From positions 310,001-374,000 of the forward strand of contig JABFQY010000005.1 of NCBI GenBank assembly GCA_013141415.1: DNA of 64,000 nt, in the 5' to 3' direction. The number at the start of each line of letters is the position of its first letter. Position 1 is the stretch's first letter. This document shows, in pieces, positions 34,950 to 45,300 of this stretch. The notes under the pieces were generated by a model. The model saw only the letters and a program-made list of their open reading frames with translations. It did not search any database and was not told where the DNA came from. The translations under genes were made by a program, and so were the position numbers. The stretch comes from Kiritimatiellaceae bacterium. Lineage in GTDB: Bacteria > Verrucomicrobiota > Kiritimatiellia > Kiritimatiellales > Tichowtungiaceae.

Positions 34950-36059
34950 ATGCAAGAGACATGTGAAGAAGTTGTTTTTTCTGAGTTCTGTAAAAAGATT
35001 CAGCCCTGCGGGCGGATTCTTGAGCAGGATGGCTGGAATGTATGGTGCTGTTCGCCGATCTATGGTGAAGACGGCCGGGTGCATGTGTTCTATTCCCGCT
35101 GGCGCAACGATTTTAATTTCTGGGTGGCCGATTGCGAAATCGGGCACGCGGTGGCCGACCGGCCTGAAGGGCCTTATACGCATGTTGACACCGCCTTAAG
35201 TGGACGCGGCGGAACCGCTTGGGATTCGTGGAGCGTCCACAACCCGACCATTCATAAAGTCGGTGATCGGTATGCGTTGCTTTACATGGGAAGCGACGGT
35301 TCCGGACTGGATATCACGAAGGAAGATTTGCCCGGTATGGACTGGGACACGTATCAGCCGTACTTCATGCGGCTGGTGGAAAGTAAACGGATTGGGCTGG
35401 CCGTGTCCGACAGTCTCGATGGGCCCTGGACGAGGATCAGCGATGAAAAACCGCTGTTGGAGCCATCGCCCGAAACGGCTTGGGATGACATGCTCACCAC
35501 GAATCCGGCGTTACTGCAACTTCCCGACGGAACGTTCCGGCTTTATTACAAATCGATCGACTGGAAATCATGGAGAGAAATTTTCGGCATTCGCCGTTTC
35601 GGCACGGCATCAGCAAAGCGGCTTGAAGGGCCTTATGTGAAATATAAGGGCAATCCGGTTTTGACGTTTGAGCACCTCAAGCCGCGCTTCATCGCCAATG
35701 GTACTGTTGCGGTGTCCAAGGAGAAGGAATATGAATTTGAAACCGCGCAGGTGGAGGATGCTTACGTCTGGCAGGAAAATGGAACCTTTCGTATGATTTG
35801 CCGCGACATGGGGTTCTTCAACCACGAGTACGGCCTCTACCTCGAGTCAGACGACGGGCTGAATTGGACAGGGGCTCCTCAGGTGGCGTATCGCGATGCC
35901 GCATTTTACTTTGATGAAAAAATGCCGGGACTGGCGCGCGAGGGACGATTTGAGCGGCCTCAGGTGTTGATGAAAGACGGGCGTCCCGCCTATCTGTTCT
36001 GCGCCTGGCGCGGTGGAAAATATCGCACGTCGTCCGGTGTGGTGCTTAAAATTAAATGA
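34950..36059 (+). CDS. Intracellular five-bladed propeller glycosidase, GH43/GH117-like
   Basis: 369 residues without a signal peptide. It shows repeated propeller blades of the GH43/GH117 kind: GRVHVFYSRW near residue 48, WSVHNPTIHKVGDRYALLYMG near 93, RIGLAVSDSLDGPWTR, TTNPALLQLPDGTFRLYYKS, and a final FERPQVLMKDGRPAYLFCAW. The Asp and Glu residues that act as base and acid cannot be assigned with certainty. GH117 members release 3,6-anhydro-galactose from agar or carrageenan oligomers, and GH43 acts on arabinose or xylose; this protein could belong to either or to a neighbouring family. The preceding symporter suggests its substrate is imported. AAGGA precedes the start. Confidence 0.65.
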   Translation: MQETCEEVVFSEFCKKIQPCGRILEQDGWNVWCCSPIYGEDGRVHVFYSRWRNDFNFWVADCEIGHAVADRPEGPYTHVDTALSGRGGTAWDSWSVHNPTIHKVGDRYALLYMGSDGSGLDITKEDLPGMDWDTYQPYFMRLVESKRIGLAVSDSLDGPWTRISDEKPLLEPSPETAWDDMLTTNPALLQLPDGTFRLYYKSIDWKSWREIFGIRRFGTASAKRLEGPYVKYKGNPVLTFEHLKPRFIANGTVAVSKEKEYEFETAQVEDAYVWQENGTFRMICRDMGFFNHEYGLYLESDDGLNWTGAPQVAYRDAAFYFDEKMPGLAREGRFERPQVLMKDGRPAYLFCAWRGGKYRTSSGVVLKIK

Positions 36060-36077
36060 ACTAAGGTATAACACGCT

Positions 36078-37811
36078 ATGAAAAACAGATCCTTGAACTT
36101 CTGTCTGACGAGCCTGCCGACAATCGCGATGCTGGCGGGATCCGCCGTTGCCGCTGAACAGCCGAACATCGTATTCATCCTTACCGATGACCTGGGCTAT
36201 GGCAGCGTGGGTTGCTATGGTGCCGACAAATCGCTGGTGCGCACACCGAACATTGACCGGCTGGCCGCAGAGGGAATCCGCTTTACGGATGCTCAGGTTC
36301 CGGCAACGGTCTGTAGCGCTTCTCGATATAGTCTGTTGACGGGCCGTCACTGCTGGCGCACGCCGGAAAATCACGGTGTGCTTGGAGTCTATGCGCCGTT
36401 GCTGATCGAAACCAACCGGATGAACATGGCATCCCTGTTGAAACAGCAGGGCTATGCTACGGCGGCGATCGGTAAGTGGCATCAGGGGTACGGCCTTCCG
36501 CCGAGGACTGATTTCAGAGAACCTCTAGTGCCCGGGCCGTTACAGGTCGGGTTCGATTACCATTTCGGTGTCGCCGCCAATCATGGCGATGAAACCGGTG
36601 TTTATATTGAAAATGAAGGCGTCTGGGGCTTGCGATCCAAAACATTAACGCCGCGACCGGGCTGCTTTTACAGACCGTATACCTATCTCGGGTTGGATGC
36701 TCCGCAGCGCAAGGATGACGAAGCGATGGACTTCCTGACCGGCAAGGCGATTTCCTGGATGGAACAACAGCCCAAGGGGAAGCCGTTTTTTCTCTATTTC
36801 CCCATGCTGGCGGTGCATGAACCCATCACACCGTCAAAAGAATCCAGCGGAACCAGCGCCGCAGGTCCGTATGGTGATTTTATTCATGATATCGATCTTT
36901 CTGTCGGACGCATCCTGAAGGCGCTGGAAAAGCTTGGCGTATTGGATAATACACTGGTTATTTTCACATCCGACAATGGCGGATCGTATCCGGACTACGG
37001 CCCGAATAAAGTGATCCAGCAGGCGGCCGATGCCGGTTTGAAAATCAACGGCCCGCTTCGGTGGCGCAAGCTGAGTATTTTTGAAGGCGGCAGCCGCGTT
37101 CCGTTTGTCGCGCGCTGGCCCGGACGGATTCCGGCCGGTAAGGTCAGCGATGAAACAATCAATCTGATCGATATGACCGCCACCTTTGCAGAACTGACGG
37201 GTGTAGCGCTCGCACCGGATGCCGCTCAGGACAGCATTAGTGTGAAGGGGGCTCTACTGGGCGGCACGAGTAGCCGGACTGAAACCTCCGCAATGATCAC
37301 GCACAGCACAGACGGAAATTTTGCGCTCCGTCAGGGCCAGTGGAAATATATTGAGGGTAAACCGGCCTATCCATGGCCCGGGAAACTGGCCATGTTTGAA
37401 GAGGGTAAATCTTCCCAATTATACGACCTGCAGAATGATATTGGAGAAACAACAAACCTGCTTAGTCAGTATCCGGAAAAAGTGCGGGCAATGCAGGCGG
37501 AGATCGCCCGGCAGAGGGATCAGGGATTCAGTCGTCCCAGTGCTTTGCCATATGACCGCAACGATTCCCCTAAAATCGCGCCGACCGCCGCCGTTCCGGC
37601 GAAACCGACTGCAAAACTGGCCGCAAAACCGCCGCCTCGTGAGCAGACGTTTATGCAGCTGGATCGGGATGGTAGCGGAACATTGAGCCCGGATGAGTTT
37701 CTTCCGGCCTGTCCGCTCAAAGGAGATGCCGGCAAAGAAAGATTCCGGGATCTGGATCGCAATGGAGACGGATATCTGTCGAAAGACGAGTTCATTAATG
37801 CCGGGAAATGA
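36078..37811 (+). CDS. Secreted type I sulfatase (CSASR) fused to two EF hands
   Basis: 577 residues. Signal peptide to about 26. LTDDLGYGSVGCYG supplies metal ligands; C79-S-A-S-R followed by YSLLTGR is the formylglycine motif with Ala at the usual Pro position, still within the C-x-(P/A)-x-R consensus. IGKWHQG and TSDNGGSYPD complete the site. After about residue 485 comes a Pro/Ala/Lys-rich linker (PTAAVPAKPTAKLAAKPP) and two EF-hand loops: DRDGSGTLSPDE and DRNGDGYLSKDE, with all ligand positions filled. Calcium could stabilise the enzyme or link it to other EF-hand or repeat proteins. It is 18 nt after the propeller gene; TAAGG lies upstream. Confidence 0.93.
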   Translation: MKNRSLNFCLTSLPTIAMLAGSAVAAEQPNIVFILTDDLGYGSVGCYGADKSLVRTPNIDRLAAEGIRFTDAQVPATVCSASRYSLLTGRHCWRTPENHGVLGVYAPLLIETNRMNMASLLKQQGYATAAIGKWHQGYGLPPRTDFREPLVPGPLQVGFDYHFGVAANHGDETGVYIENEGVWGLRSKTLTPRPGCFYRPYTYLGLDAPQRKDDEAMDFLTGKAISWMEQQPKGKPFFLYFPMLAVHEPITPSKESSGTSAAGPYGDFIHDIDLSVGRILKALEKLGVLDNTLVIFTSDNGGSYPDYGPNKVIQQAADAGLKINGPLRWRKLSIFEGGSRVPFVARWPGRIPAGKVSDETINLIDMTATFAELTGVALAPDAAQDSISVKGALLGGTSSRTETSAMITHSTDGNFALRQGQWKYIEGKPAYPWPGKLAMFEEGKSSQLYDLQNDIGETTNLLSQYPEKVRAMQAEIARQRDQGFSRPSALPYDRNDSPKIAPTAAVPAKPTAKLAAKPPPREQTFMQLDRDGSGTLSPDEFLPACPLKGDAGKERFRDLDRNGDGYLSKDEFINAGK

Positions 37812-37858
37812 TTTATAAACCTGGACGAGAAAACGGAAGCCAGAGAAAGGATCAGGAA

Positions 37859-38923
37859 ATGAAAAAGTTAATCAGTATGCTGCTGCTATTCGGAATGGGG
37901 TCGTCAAGCTGGGCGGCGGTAGTGACGTACACACGTGTTGCGACAGGGAGTTGGACGAATCTGGCGCAATGGAAAGATAATGCCACGGGGTCATTTGTTT
38001 TCTCAACCGTTCTGCCGGGAGCGGCGGATCTTGTAGTTATAAATAATAATCTTAGCTTGACGGCGAATGCCGATGCGACCGTTGGAACTCTGCAAGTCGT
38101 GAATAATGCAACCGCCGGCACGTTGACTATGAACAGTGCAAATACGCTGAGCGCAGGTGTGCTTCAGGTCGGTGTTACTTCTACAGGGACTGGTATCGTG
38201 AATCAGACGGCGGGAACTATTTCGGCCATCACAACGACCGTAGGCCGTGCGACGGGAAATGTTGGCACCTATAATCTGTCCGGAGGGAAGCTGGATGTGA
38301 AGTCGACGCTGACAGTCAGTGCGACGGGGCTTGTGGATGTGAAAGGTGGCACACTAAGCCTTTCGGGAGGCGGTACTCACACTATCAGTGGAGTCGGTAC
38401 GATTAAGCTGTCCTCCGGTTTGTTTGAGATCGATGCGTCGATGGCAAACACCAACGTATTGAACTTCACGCCCGGCCTCTTTGACGTGAGCGGCGGAACT
38501 AATAATTTGGATGCTGTGGTGCGGGTGGGAAGTTTAACCGCCCAAACGGAATTCAGGGTGGTGGGGGACGCTGCCACGATCAATATTTCCAAGTTGCAAC
38601 AGGCGTCTTCTGTCACAACCAATGGTGTTTTTCATTTCATCTTCAATGCAACCGGCATCAGCACCATCAATTCCAGTATCTTCCAAACTATGGACGGGGC
38701 AAAGATTGTGGTGGACGGCTCGGCCTACACCGGCCCCGACGGGACGTTCACCCTGTTTGATTCGCCGAATCTGTCGAGCCTTGTAGATACGAACAACATC
38801 ACGATTACCGGGTTTGGCAGTAAAACTGTTTCTATTGTGCAGGATCAAAGCGCTGGCAAAGACTGGGTGCAGCTGGTGGTCGTTTCTCCGGTTAGATCCC
38901 TTTCGCTTGTCATTATCCAATAG
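37859..38923 (+). CDS. Secreted autotransporter-like beta-helical repeat protein (module family 1)
   Basis: 354 residues, signal peptide ending SSSWAA. The body is a series of Gly/Asn/Thr-rich coils: GSWTNLAQWKDNATGSFVF, STVLPGAADLVVINNN, LQVGVTSTGTGIVNQTAG, VGRATGNVGTYNLSGGKLDV, VVDGSAYTGPDGTFTLFDS. The whole length is paralogous to 55937 and, for about 300 residues, to the N-terminus of 49751. No beta-barrel, LPXTG or PEP-CTERM signal is present, so it is probably released or attached through a partner. AAAGGA 7 nt before 37859 sets the start. Between two sulfatase genes it may act as a scaffold or glycan-binding surface protein; that is inference. Confidence 0.75.
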   Translation: MKKLISMLLLFGMGSSSWAAVVTYTRVATGSWTNLAQWKDNATGSFVFSTVLPGAADLVVINNNLSLTANADATVGTLQVVNNATAGTLTMNSANTLSAGVLQVGVTSTGTGIVNQTAGTISAITTTVGRATGNVGTYNLSGGKLDVKSTLTVSATGLVDVKGGTLSLSGGGTHTISGVGTIKLSSGLFEIDASMANTNVLNFTPGLFDVSGGTNNLDAVVRVGSLTAQTEFRVVGDAATINISKLQQASSVTTNGVFHFIFNATGISTINSSIFQTMDGAKIVVDGSAYTGPDGTFTLFDSPNLSSLVDTNNITITGFGSKTVSIVQDQSAGKDWVQLVVVSPVRSLSLVIIQ

Positions 38924-38991
38924 TTTTCAAAGAGACCGTTTAGATGTCTGTGGCGCCAGTCGATGGCTGGCGCTGATTTGGGAGTCGAAGC

Positions 38992-40683
38992 GTGAAACGC
39001 AAAAGGTTACTCACAACAACAGTAGTGGGGTCAGCAGGGCTGGCGCTGCTGAATCCGCAGGTCGGCTATACGGCAGGAACTCCGGCGATCCGGCCCAATA
39101 TCATTGTCGTTGTGATGGATGATTTCGGTCTCGGTCAGTGCGAGGCGTACAGCCGCACGCTGGGGGCGGGCGATATGGATCCGCATCTGGTCGAACTGGT
39201 CACCGGCGGACATCGTAATTTTAAGCAGCACGATCCGTCCGAAGGGTTGCAAGCGTCACGTCAGGCTATGCCTTTTTTGACAGGGCTGGCCGATGCCGGC
39301 GTGCGTTTTAATAACGCCTACTCGGCCTCTTCGCTCTGTGCTCCGTCGCGGCAGGCGCTTCTTTCCAGCCGTTACCCGCAACGCTGGGGAGTGTACAACA
39401 ACGCCGCCGCCGATGAAACCGGCGTGCCGCTTGATCAGCGCTGTCTGCCCGAATTGCTCCACGAAGCCGGTTACGCTACCGCCGCTATTGGCAAATGGCA
39501 TGTGGCAAGGGTCGATGATTCGTTGCGCGACAAGGTACTTGATGCCGAAGGATGGAAGGGTTCGCGCCACTGGATGCAACTGCGCAAGGCCAGTCCCGCG
39601 ATGTACAAAAAAGCGATTGCTGAAACCGGGTATTGCGGCGCGAGCGTTTTCGCGCAGCATCCGTTGCGCCGGGGATTTGATTATTTCTTCGGCTACAACT
39701 GGTCCGGCGCCACCTATTACAAGGCCGATAACATCTGGGAAAATGACACATTTACAGGTGTGCGCCCCGACGGCGAGTACAACACCGAGCTGTTTACACA
39801 GAAGGCCGTTGATTTTCTTGATCGCACCCTGAAGGATGGAAAGCCTGCTTTTATTTATCTCGGTTATCACGCGGTGCACGGCTCGCTGAATTATAAGCCG
39901 CCGCTGAAATATCTGGAAAAATTTAACAGTAAACAGGAATGGGTGAACAGTTTCTACGGACACGTCAACGCCGTGGACGAAGGGATCCGGTCTATCTTTG
40001 AAAAGCTGAAGTCTTATGGGCAGGCGGACAACACCCTTTTCATTTTCACTACCGATAACGGAGCTTCCGGAAACTCGTACGGCGCGATTCTGCCGTTTAA
40101 CGCACCGAGTAAGGGAGCCAAAGGAGAGGCCTGGCAGGGCGGGCACCGGGTGCCGATGATTGCTTCGTGGCCTGGACGCATCAAAACCGGACGGGTAGAG
40201 GAAGGACTGGTTTCTCTGATGGATATTATGCCGACAGCAGTCGAGGCCTCCGGGGCCCCTGTTCCGGCGGGGCTGGATGGACGCAGTCTGCTGCCGTTGC
40301 TGAACGGACGCGAAAAAGGGCCGGTGCATGACACGCTCTTTTTCTTCGGCATCCATTCGACCATCTGGAGTTTCCCTGACGATCATTATAACGAAGGCGA
40401 CGAGCGGCAGGCGCCTCTTTTTGCCGCCGCACGGCAGGGCGACTGGCTCTACAAAGTGATCGGCTCCATTCCGCCCGGACTTTATCCGGACCTGCCGAAC
40501 GGTCAGCCGAAACAGGTGCTACTTTTTAACATCAAGAATGACCCCGGCGAAAAAAATAATGTAATTGCCGGGAATCCTGAAGTTGCCGAGGCGCTGCGGA
40601 AGAAGCTGAACGGCTGGACGGCTGAAACCAAACCGCCGCTTTGGGTACTCAAAGAAAAATGGGAAGAGATCGTGCAACCGTGA
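38992..40683 (+). CDS. Secreted type I sulfatase (CAPSR), GTG start
   Basis: 563 residues. The start is GTG at 38992 with GGGAG 7 nt upstream. A basic-hydrophobic leader (KRKRLL, then GSAGLALLNPQ) closely resembles that of the next sulfatase. VVVMDDFGLGQCEAY is the metal segment; a long insert of about 50 residues separates it from C116-A-P-S-R-QALLSSRYPQRWG. IGKWHVARV and TTDNGASGNSYG complete the active site. The insert and SSRYPQRWG resemble the arylsulfatase branch acting on galactose or fucose sulfates, but the substrate is not readable. No EF hand here, unlike its neighbours at 36078 and 40714. Confidence 0.92.
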   Translation: MKRKRLLTTTVVGSAGLALLNPQVGYTAGTPAIRPNIIVVVMDDFGLGQCEAYSRTLGAGDMDPHLVELVTGGHRNFKQHDPSEGLQASRQAMPFLTGLADAGVRFNNAYSASSLCAPSRQALLSSRYPQRWGVYNNAAADETGVPLDQRCLPELLHEAGYATAAIGKWHVARVDDSLRDKVLDAEGWKGSRHWMQLRKASPAMYKKAIAETGYCGASVFAQHPLRRGFDYFFGYNWSGATYYKADNIWENDTFTGVRPDGEYNTELFTQKAVDFLDRTLKDGKPAFIYLGYHAVHGSLNYKPPLKYLEKFNSKQEWVNSFYGHVNAVDEGIRSIFEKLKSYGQADNTLFIFTTDNGASGNSYGAILPFNAPSKGAKGEAWQGGHRVPMIASWPGRIKTGRVEEGLVSLMDIMPTAVEASGAPVPAGLDGRSLLPLLNGREKGPVHDTLFFFGIHSTIWSFPDDHYNEGDERQAPLFAAARQGDWLYKVIGSIPPGLYPDLPNGQPKQVLLFNIKNDPGEKNNVIAGNPEVAEALRKKLNGWTAETKPPLWVLKEKWEEIVQP

Positions 40684-40713
40684 ACAGCAATCTGTTCGTG
40701 CGAAGCGGAGAAA

Positions 40714-42336
40714 ATGATGAAACGAAATAATCTACTCACACCGGCGGCGATGGGCTCCGTAGGACTGGCATTGCTGAATCCGCAGACCGGCCTGACCGCG
40801 CCATCGGCTAAGCCGAATATTGTATTTATTTATGCCGATGACTGGGGGTGGGGCGATCTGTCCAGCCACGGGCATCCCTACGTGAAGACCCCGAACCTTG
40901 ACCGGTTGCGCGCCGAAGGAACCGACTTCACCCAGTTCAATGTGCTCAGTCCGGTTTGTTCCCCGAGCCGGGCGGCGGTGATGACGGGACACTATCCGGC
41001 ACGGTACAGCATTCACCAGCATTTTGCCTCTCCGGAGCTGAATCGCACAAACGGTATGCCGGACTGGCTGGATCCGCAGGCGGTTACAATTCCGAAACTG
41101 CTCAAACAGGCCGGATACAGCACGGCGCACTTCGGCAAATGGCATTTGACCGGCGGAGGGACTGCGGGGGCCCCGACGCCTGATGCCTACGGGTATGATG
41201 AATCGATTGTTTTCAATGGCGGTGCCGGCTGGCCTGCGGCGATTCGCGGGAACGAACACGCTACGGCAGACAATACGGCAAAGTTTATTCTGGCTAATAA
41301 AGACCGGCCGTTTTTTGTGAATGTCTGGATTCATGAAAGCCATACACCGCACACGCCGACGGCAGAATCGATGGCCGAATACAGCCATCTGGACAACCGG
41401 CAGCAGGTGTACGCCGCCGTGATTGCCGATGGCGACAAGGCGGTTGGTGCCGTGCTGGCTGCGATCAAGGCCGCCGGTGTAGAACAAAACACACTCGTTA
41501 TCTTTTCCAGCGACAACGGGCCGGAGTCTCAGGGGGAATCAGAGAGTCAGAAAAAACTGGGCAGCGGATACGGCACATACTACAGCGTTGGCCAGACCGG
41601 AGGTCTGCGCGGACATAAACGCAGTTTGTTCGAGGGTGGCGTTCGCGTGCCGTTCATTGTGCGCTGGCCCGGTAAAGTCCCGGCTGGAGTGGTTAATGAC
41701 AAAACCGTGGTCACCGCGGTTGATCTATTACCGACATTCTGTGCCATTGCGGGAGTCAGTCTGCCTGCCGGGTACACTCCGGACGGCGAGAATATTTTGC
41801 CGGCCCTGACGGGTCATACACCGGTGCGCAACAAGCCCGTCTTCTGGGAATGGAAAGGTCATGCTGGCGAACCGGACTGGTGGCCGCGTCTGGCGGTGCG
41901 CGACGGCGACTGGAAGCTCGTGATGACCTATGATGGCAGTCGTGTCGAATTACATCAGCTCATCAATGACCGCGCCGAGTCGAACGATGTATCGAAAGAG
42001 CACCCTGAAATCGTCAGCCGTCTGAGCAGACTGGCGCTCGACTGGAAAGCCACTTTGCCGGCGGCACCGGATCATGAGTGCATCAGTAAAGCGGCCGAGC
42101 CGGTTAACGTTGAGCAGAAAGCCCCTGCAGCGGGAAGCCCGGCTGCCGCTAAACAGACCGATCGTACCAAAGCCTTCGAGAGGATGGACAAGGATAAGAG
42201 TCAGGATCTGACCCTCGACGAGTACGTATCCGGACTGAAAGGGGAGGCTAATCTTGAGGCCCGCTTCAAAAACTTTGATAAGGATGGTGACAGCAAACTG
42301 ACGCGCAAAGAGTTCGTTACGCCGGGCGCGAAGTAA
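40714..42336 (+). CDS. Secreted type I sulfatase (CSPSR) fused to two EF hands
   Basis: 540 residues. The leader has GSVGLALLNPQTG, almost the same as the previous gene. YADDWGWGDLSSHG; C82-S-P-S-R-AAVMTGHYPARYSIHQHFAS; FGKWHLTGG; SSDNGPESQGES. HQHFASPE plus GMPDWLDP also occurs in the 58848 sulfatase, so these two belong to one subfamily. The C-terminus (from about 480) has EF loops DKDKSQDLTLDE and DKDGDSKLTRKE after an Ala/Pro-rich linker; loop 1 has Asp at its seventh position and lacks the central Gly, so it may bind weakly. Two ATGs (40714, 40717) follow GGAG. It is 30 nt after the preceding gene. Confidence 0.93.
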   Translation: MMKRNNLLTPAAMGSVGLALLNPQTGLTAPSAKPNIVFIYADDWGWGDLSSHGHPYVKTPNLDRLRAEGTDFTQFNVLSPVCSPSRAAVMTGHYPARYSIHQHFASPELNRTNGMPDWLDPQAVTIPKLLKQAGYSTAHFGKWHLTGGGTAGAPTPDAYGYDESIVFNGGAGWPAAIRGNEHATADNTAKFILANKDRPFFVNVWIHESHTPHTPTAESMAEYSHLDNRQQVYAAVIADGDKAVGAVLAAIKAAGVEQNTLVIFSSDNGPESQGESESQKKLGSGYGTYYSVGQTGGLRGHKRSLFEGGVRVPFIVRWPGKVPAGVVNDKTVVTAVDLLPTFCAIAGVSLPAGYTPDGENILPALTGHTPVRNKPVFWEWKGHAGEPDWWPRLAVRDGDWKLVMTYDGSRVELHQLINDRAESNDVSKEHPEIVSRLSRLALDWKATLPAAPDHECISKAAEPVNVEQKAPAAGSPAAAKQTDRTKAFERMDKDKSQDLTLDEYVSGLKGEANLEARFKNFDKDGDSKLTRKEFVTPGAK

Positions 42337-42358
42337 TTGCTGAGGAAACGCTCATGCG

Positions 42359-45300
42359 ATGAAAATCCACGTCAAAAAAACCGCTGTAATCACGCTGACC
42401 GTTGCGGCGTTCTTGCTCATGACGGAGCGGGCCGGGGCGGCCGACGGCACGTGGATGAATACGGTCAGCGGCGGTTTGTGGAGCGCGAGTAACAACTGGA
42501 GCGGCGGTGTGGTTGCCGACGGCTCCGCGTTCACGGCCGATTTCAGTACGATTGACATTACCGCAACCCATACCATTTATCTGGATAGCGCCCGCACGAT
42601 CGGCAAGTTGATTTTTGGCGACACGGCCACGGGGACAGCTGGCAGCTGGATTCTGGACAACAACGGCACGGCGGCAAATATTCTAACCCTCGCCGGAGGC
42701 ACCCCCGCGATTACCGTGAATGCATTGGGTGCGGGCAAGAGCGCAACGATCAGCGCGAAGCTTGCCGGTTCGGCAGGGTTTGTCAAAGACGGTTCCGGCA
42801 CACTGATCCTGACCACCAACAGCACCTGCACGGGGAACATAGTGATCGGCAACGGTGTGCTGAATCTCTCTTCGGGAAGCAGCAACTTTCCAACGGTGCT
42901 TGCCAGTACAAATATCACGGTCGAGAGCGGCGGCACGCTGGCGATCACCGGCGGGAATATGCTCGGCGCTACGATGGCCGATAACTGTCAGCTCAACGTG
43001 CAAAACGGCGGAACGCTTCAACTGGACAAGATTTTAATTGCCAAGTATGCGCAGTTCGACACGGGGGCTTTGGTTTCGGGCGCGAACCTTATGTATTTTA
43101 ACGCCACCAACTCTACGGTGAGTAATCTCCTGACCATCGGGTCGGTGGATTTCCCCGGCGCAGGTGTGATTCTGCGTCCGGATGGCGGGGCGGCTGACCC
43201 AACGCAGACGCTCAGGTTTGACGGCACCGGCGCCGGGGCCTCGATCAATACGCTTTATTTGCAAGCCGGCGTAAACACGGCATCGACCGGCATCCACAAT
43301 TACATCATGGACATCGCCGACAGTGCCGCCGCCGTCAATGATTTGGCGGTCACAACGCTGAATACGGCGGGCAACAATACGAACGGCGAGACGCGCATCA
43401 TAACCAAGCAAGGGGCGGGCACCCTGCGGGTCAGTAATGACGTGGGTTCCAGCCCCGGAAATTTCAATCTGAACGTCAACGAAGGGACGATGATCTTCGG
43501 CGGCACCGCGAACTTTAAGAGTATGGCCGTAGGCGCCTCCGGTACGCTCCAGTTTGACAATACGGATAGTTTCACTGTCGCCGGTGTTATCAGCGGAAGC
43601 GGGGCGGTGATCAAGTCGGGTGCCGGCATGCTGACGTTGACCGGTACAAATACGTTCACCGGTGCGACGATAATCAATAACGGCACGCTGACGGGCGTGA
43701 CCGGCGGCGGAAGCTCCAGCGGCGCTGTTTTTGTGGCGGCCACGTCCGGCAATTCGGCCACACTAAACATTGTGGTCACGGACACCGCGAAGCCGTGGAC
43801 GTGTGCGGGCCTGACCGTCACCAATGCTGGCGGCAGCTCCAGTTTAAATTTCGACTTCGGCACGCAGGTTCCCGACGGCACCGTAGCGCCGTTGAAGGTT
43901 ACTGGCGCCGCCACCTTTACCACGCCGCCGACTGTAACGGTTGAGCTGGGCGGCTCCGTCGGCCCCGTAGGTACACGATACCCGCTGATGACATGGGGCA
44001 GCGGAAACGTTGCGGCCCCTGCAACCGTGACGTTGATTAAGGACGGCATCATCGCCGCCGCGCATTTGACGGTATCGGGCAGCACGCTGTATCTGGTGAT
44101 GGACGCGCCACTCAACCACACGCTGCCTGCACGGGCCTTTGCCAACGCCAAAGATTACGGGTTTACGTGGTGGATCAATGATGTTCGCGTATCGTCCAAC
44201 GTGTGGCGGATCAAAACGAGTCGCTATGCCATGTCTTTCGCGTATCGCGACCTGAACCTCACCACCATTTTCCCTCTTCTGGTCTCTGTTCCTGAATCTG
44301 CCGCTTTGGTTGAAAGCGAGCTTCAGAGTTTTCCAGCATCCGTTCCTGTTTCCGGCAGTTCCTGTACGCTGATTTCTTCAGGTGTTACCAACACGCTGGC
44401 CGCCTGCTCGACGAACGCTGTCAATAACGCGCAATTCATCGAGGCGGGCAAGTTCTTCCAGCACCGCTGGGATAAAATAAAAACGACGGCCGGGCCGACC
44501 GGTCTCAACACGAACCAAAGCGGGGTGGATATCTGCGCATGGCCTGATCGCGTCTCGATGGTTTACCGTGTCGTGCCGACGAATTCCATCAGTTCCGGCG
44601 GTCTCGATTACCGGCTTAATTTGAGTGCTCTTTACAGTAACCGGGTCACGAGCGGATCAGCGCAGGGTTTAATGGCCGCCAACGGCAGCGGGTATATCGT
44701 TTTCAAAAGTGCCGGGAGCAGCTCAATCGCCGTGAATCCCACCAATGCCGTCATAACCGTTCATACCGATGGCGGCATCTGGAACGCAGGTGAAGAACGT
44801 TCTGTCGGGTTGATCATTTATCCCGTAACCAATGTGGCCGAAGCCATCGCAGAGACGGATGCCTTGGAAAATATTCCACTGGGGTTGACCGCTGATCAGA
44901 TCGCTCCCGTGATGGAACCCAATCTGGCTGGGTATGATGCGGATCGCGGCTGTTATGTTATCAATATAAAAAACTACACAGGGTGGGATGATAACCGGTT
45001 TGAGCGCACGGTGATTACTCTGACCAATGCGACCTCCAGCGACCAGGTGGTACGGCTGGATTTTGCCAAGACAAACGGGCTGTGGCCGGGGGCGGTCGGC
45101 ACCGTGGTAATCCTCCGGGATTTGAATGGGAACCCTGTTGGGATTCCTGTTCAGCTCTCAAAAAACTGGCATCATGCGACAGAAGACCGCTGGATCGGCC
45201 CTTGGTTTCACGGGCTGACCATGCTTACTGTGCCTGCGAACACGGCGCTCAGTTTCGAGGCCGATGTGGTGACACAGAACTATGGCGGCATTCCGGCGGC

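Noticed and set aside
39256-40386. Long open frame of 376 codons on the minus strand
   Set aside because: It lies antisense to the CAPSR sulfatase gene, has no recognisable domain, and its Arg/His/Gly-rich composition is typical of antisense frames in this base composition.
43300-44151. 283-codon minus-strand frame, Val/Pro/Ala-rich
   Set aside because: Mirror of the Gly/Thr/Asn-rich repeat coding sequence; such repeats always leave long antisense frames.
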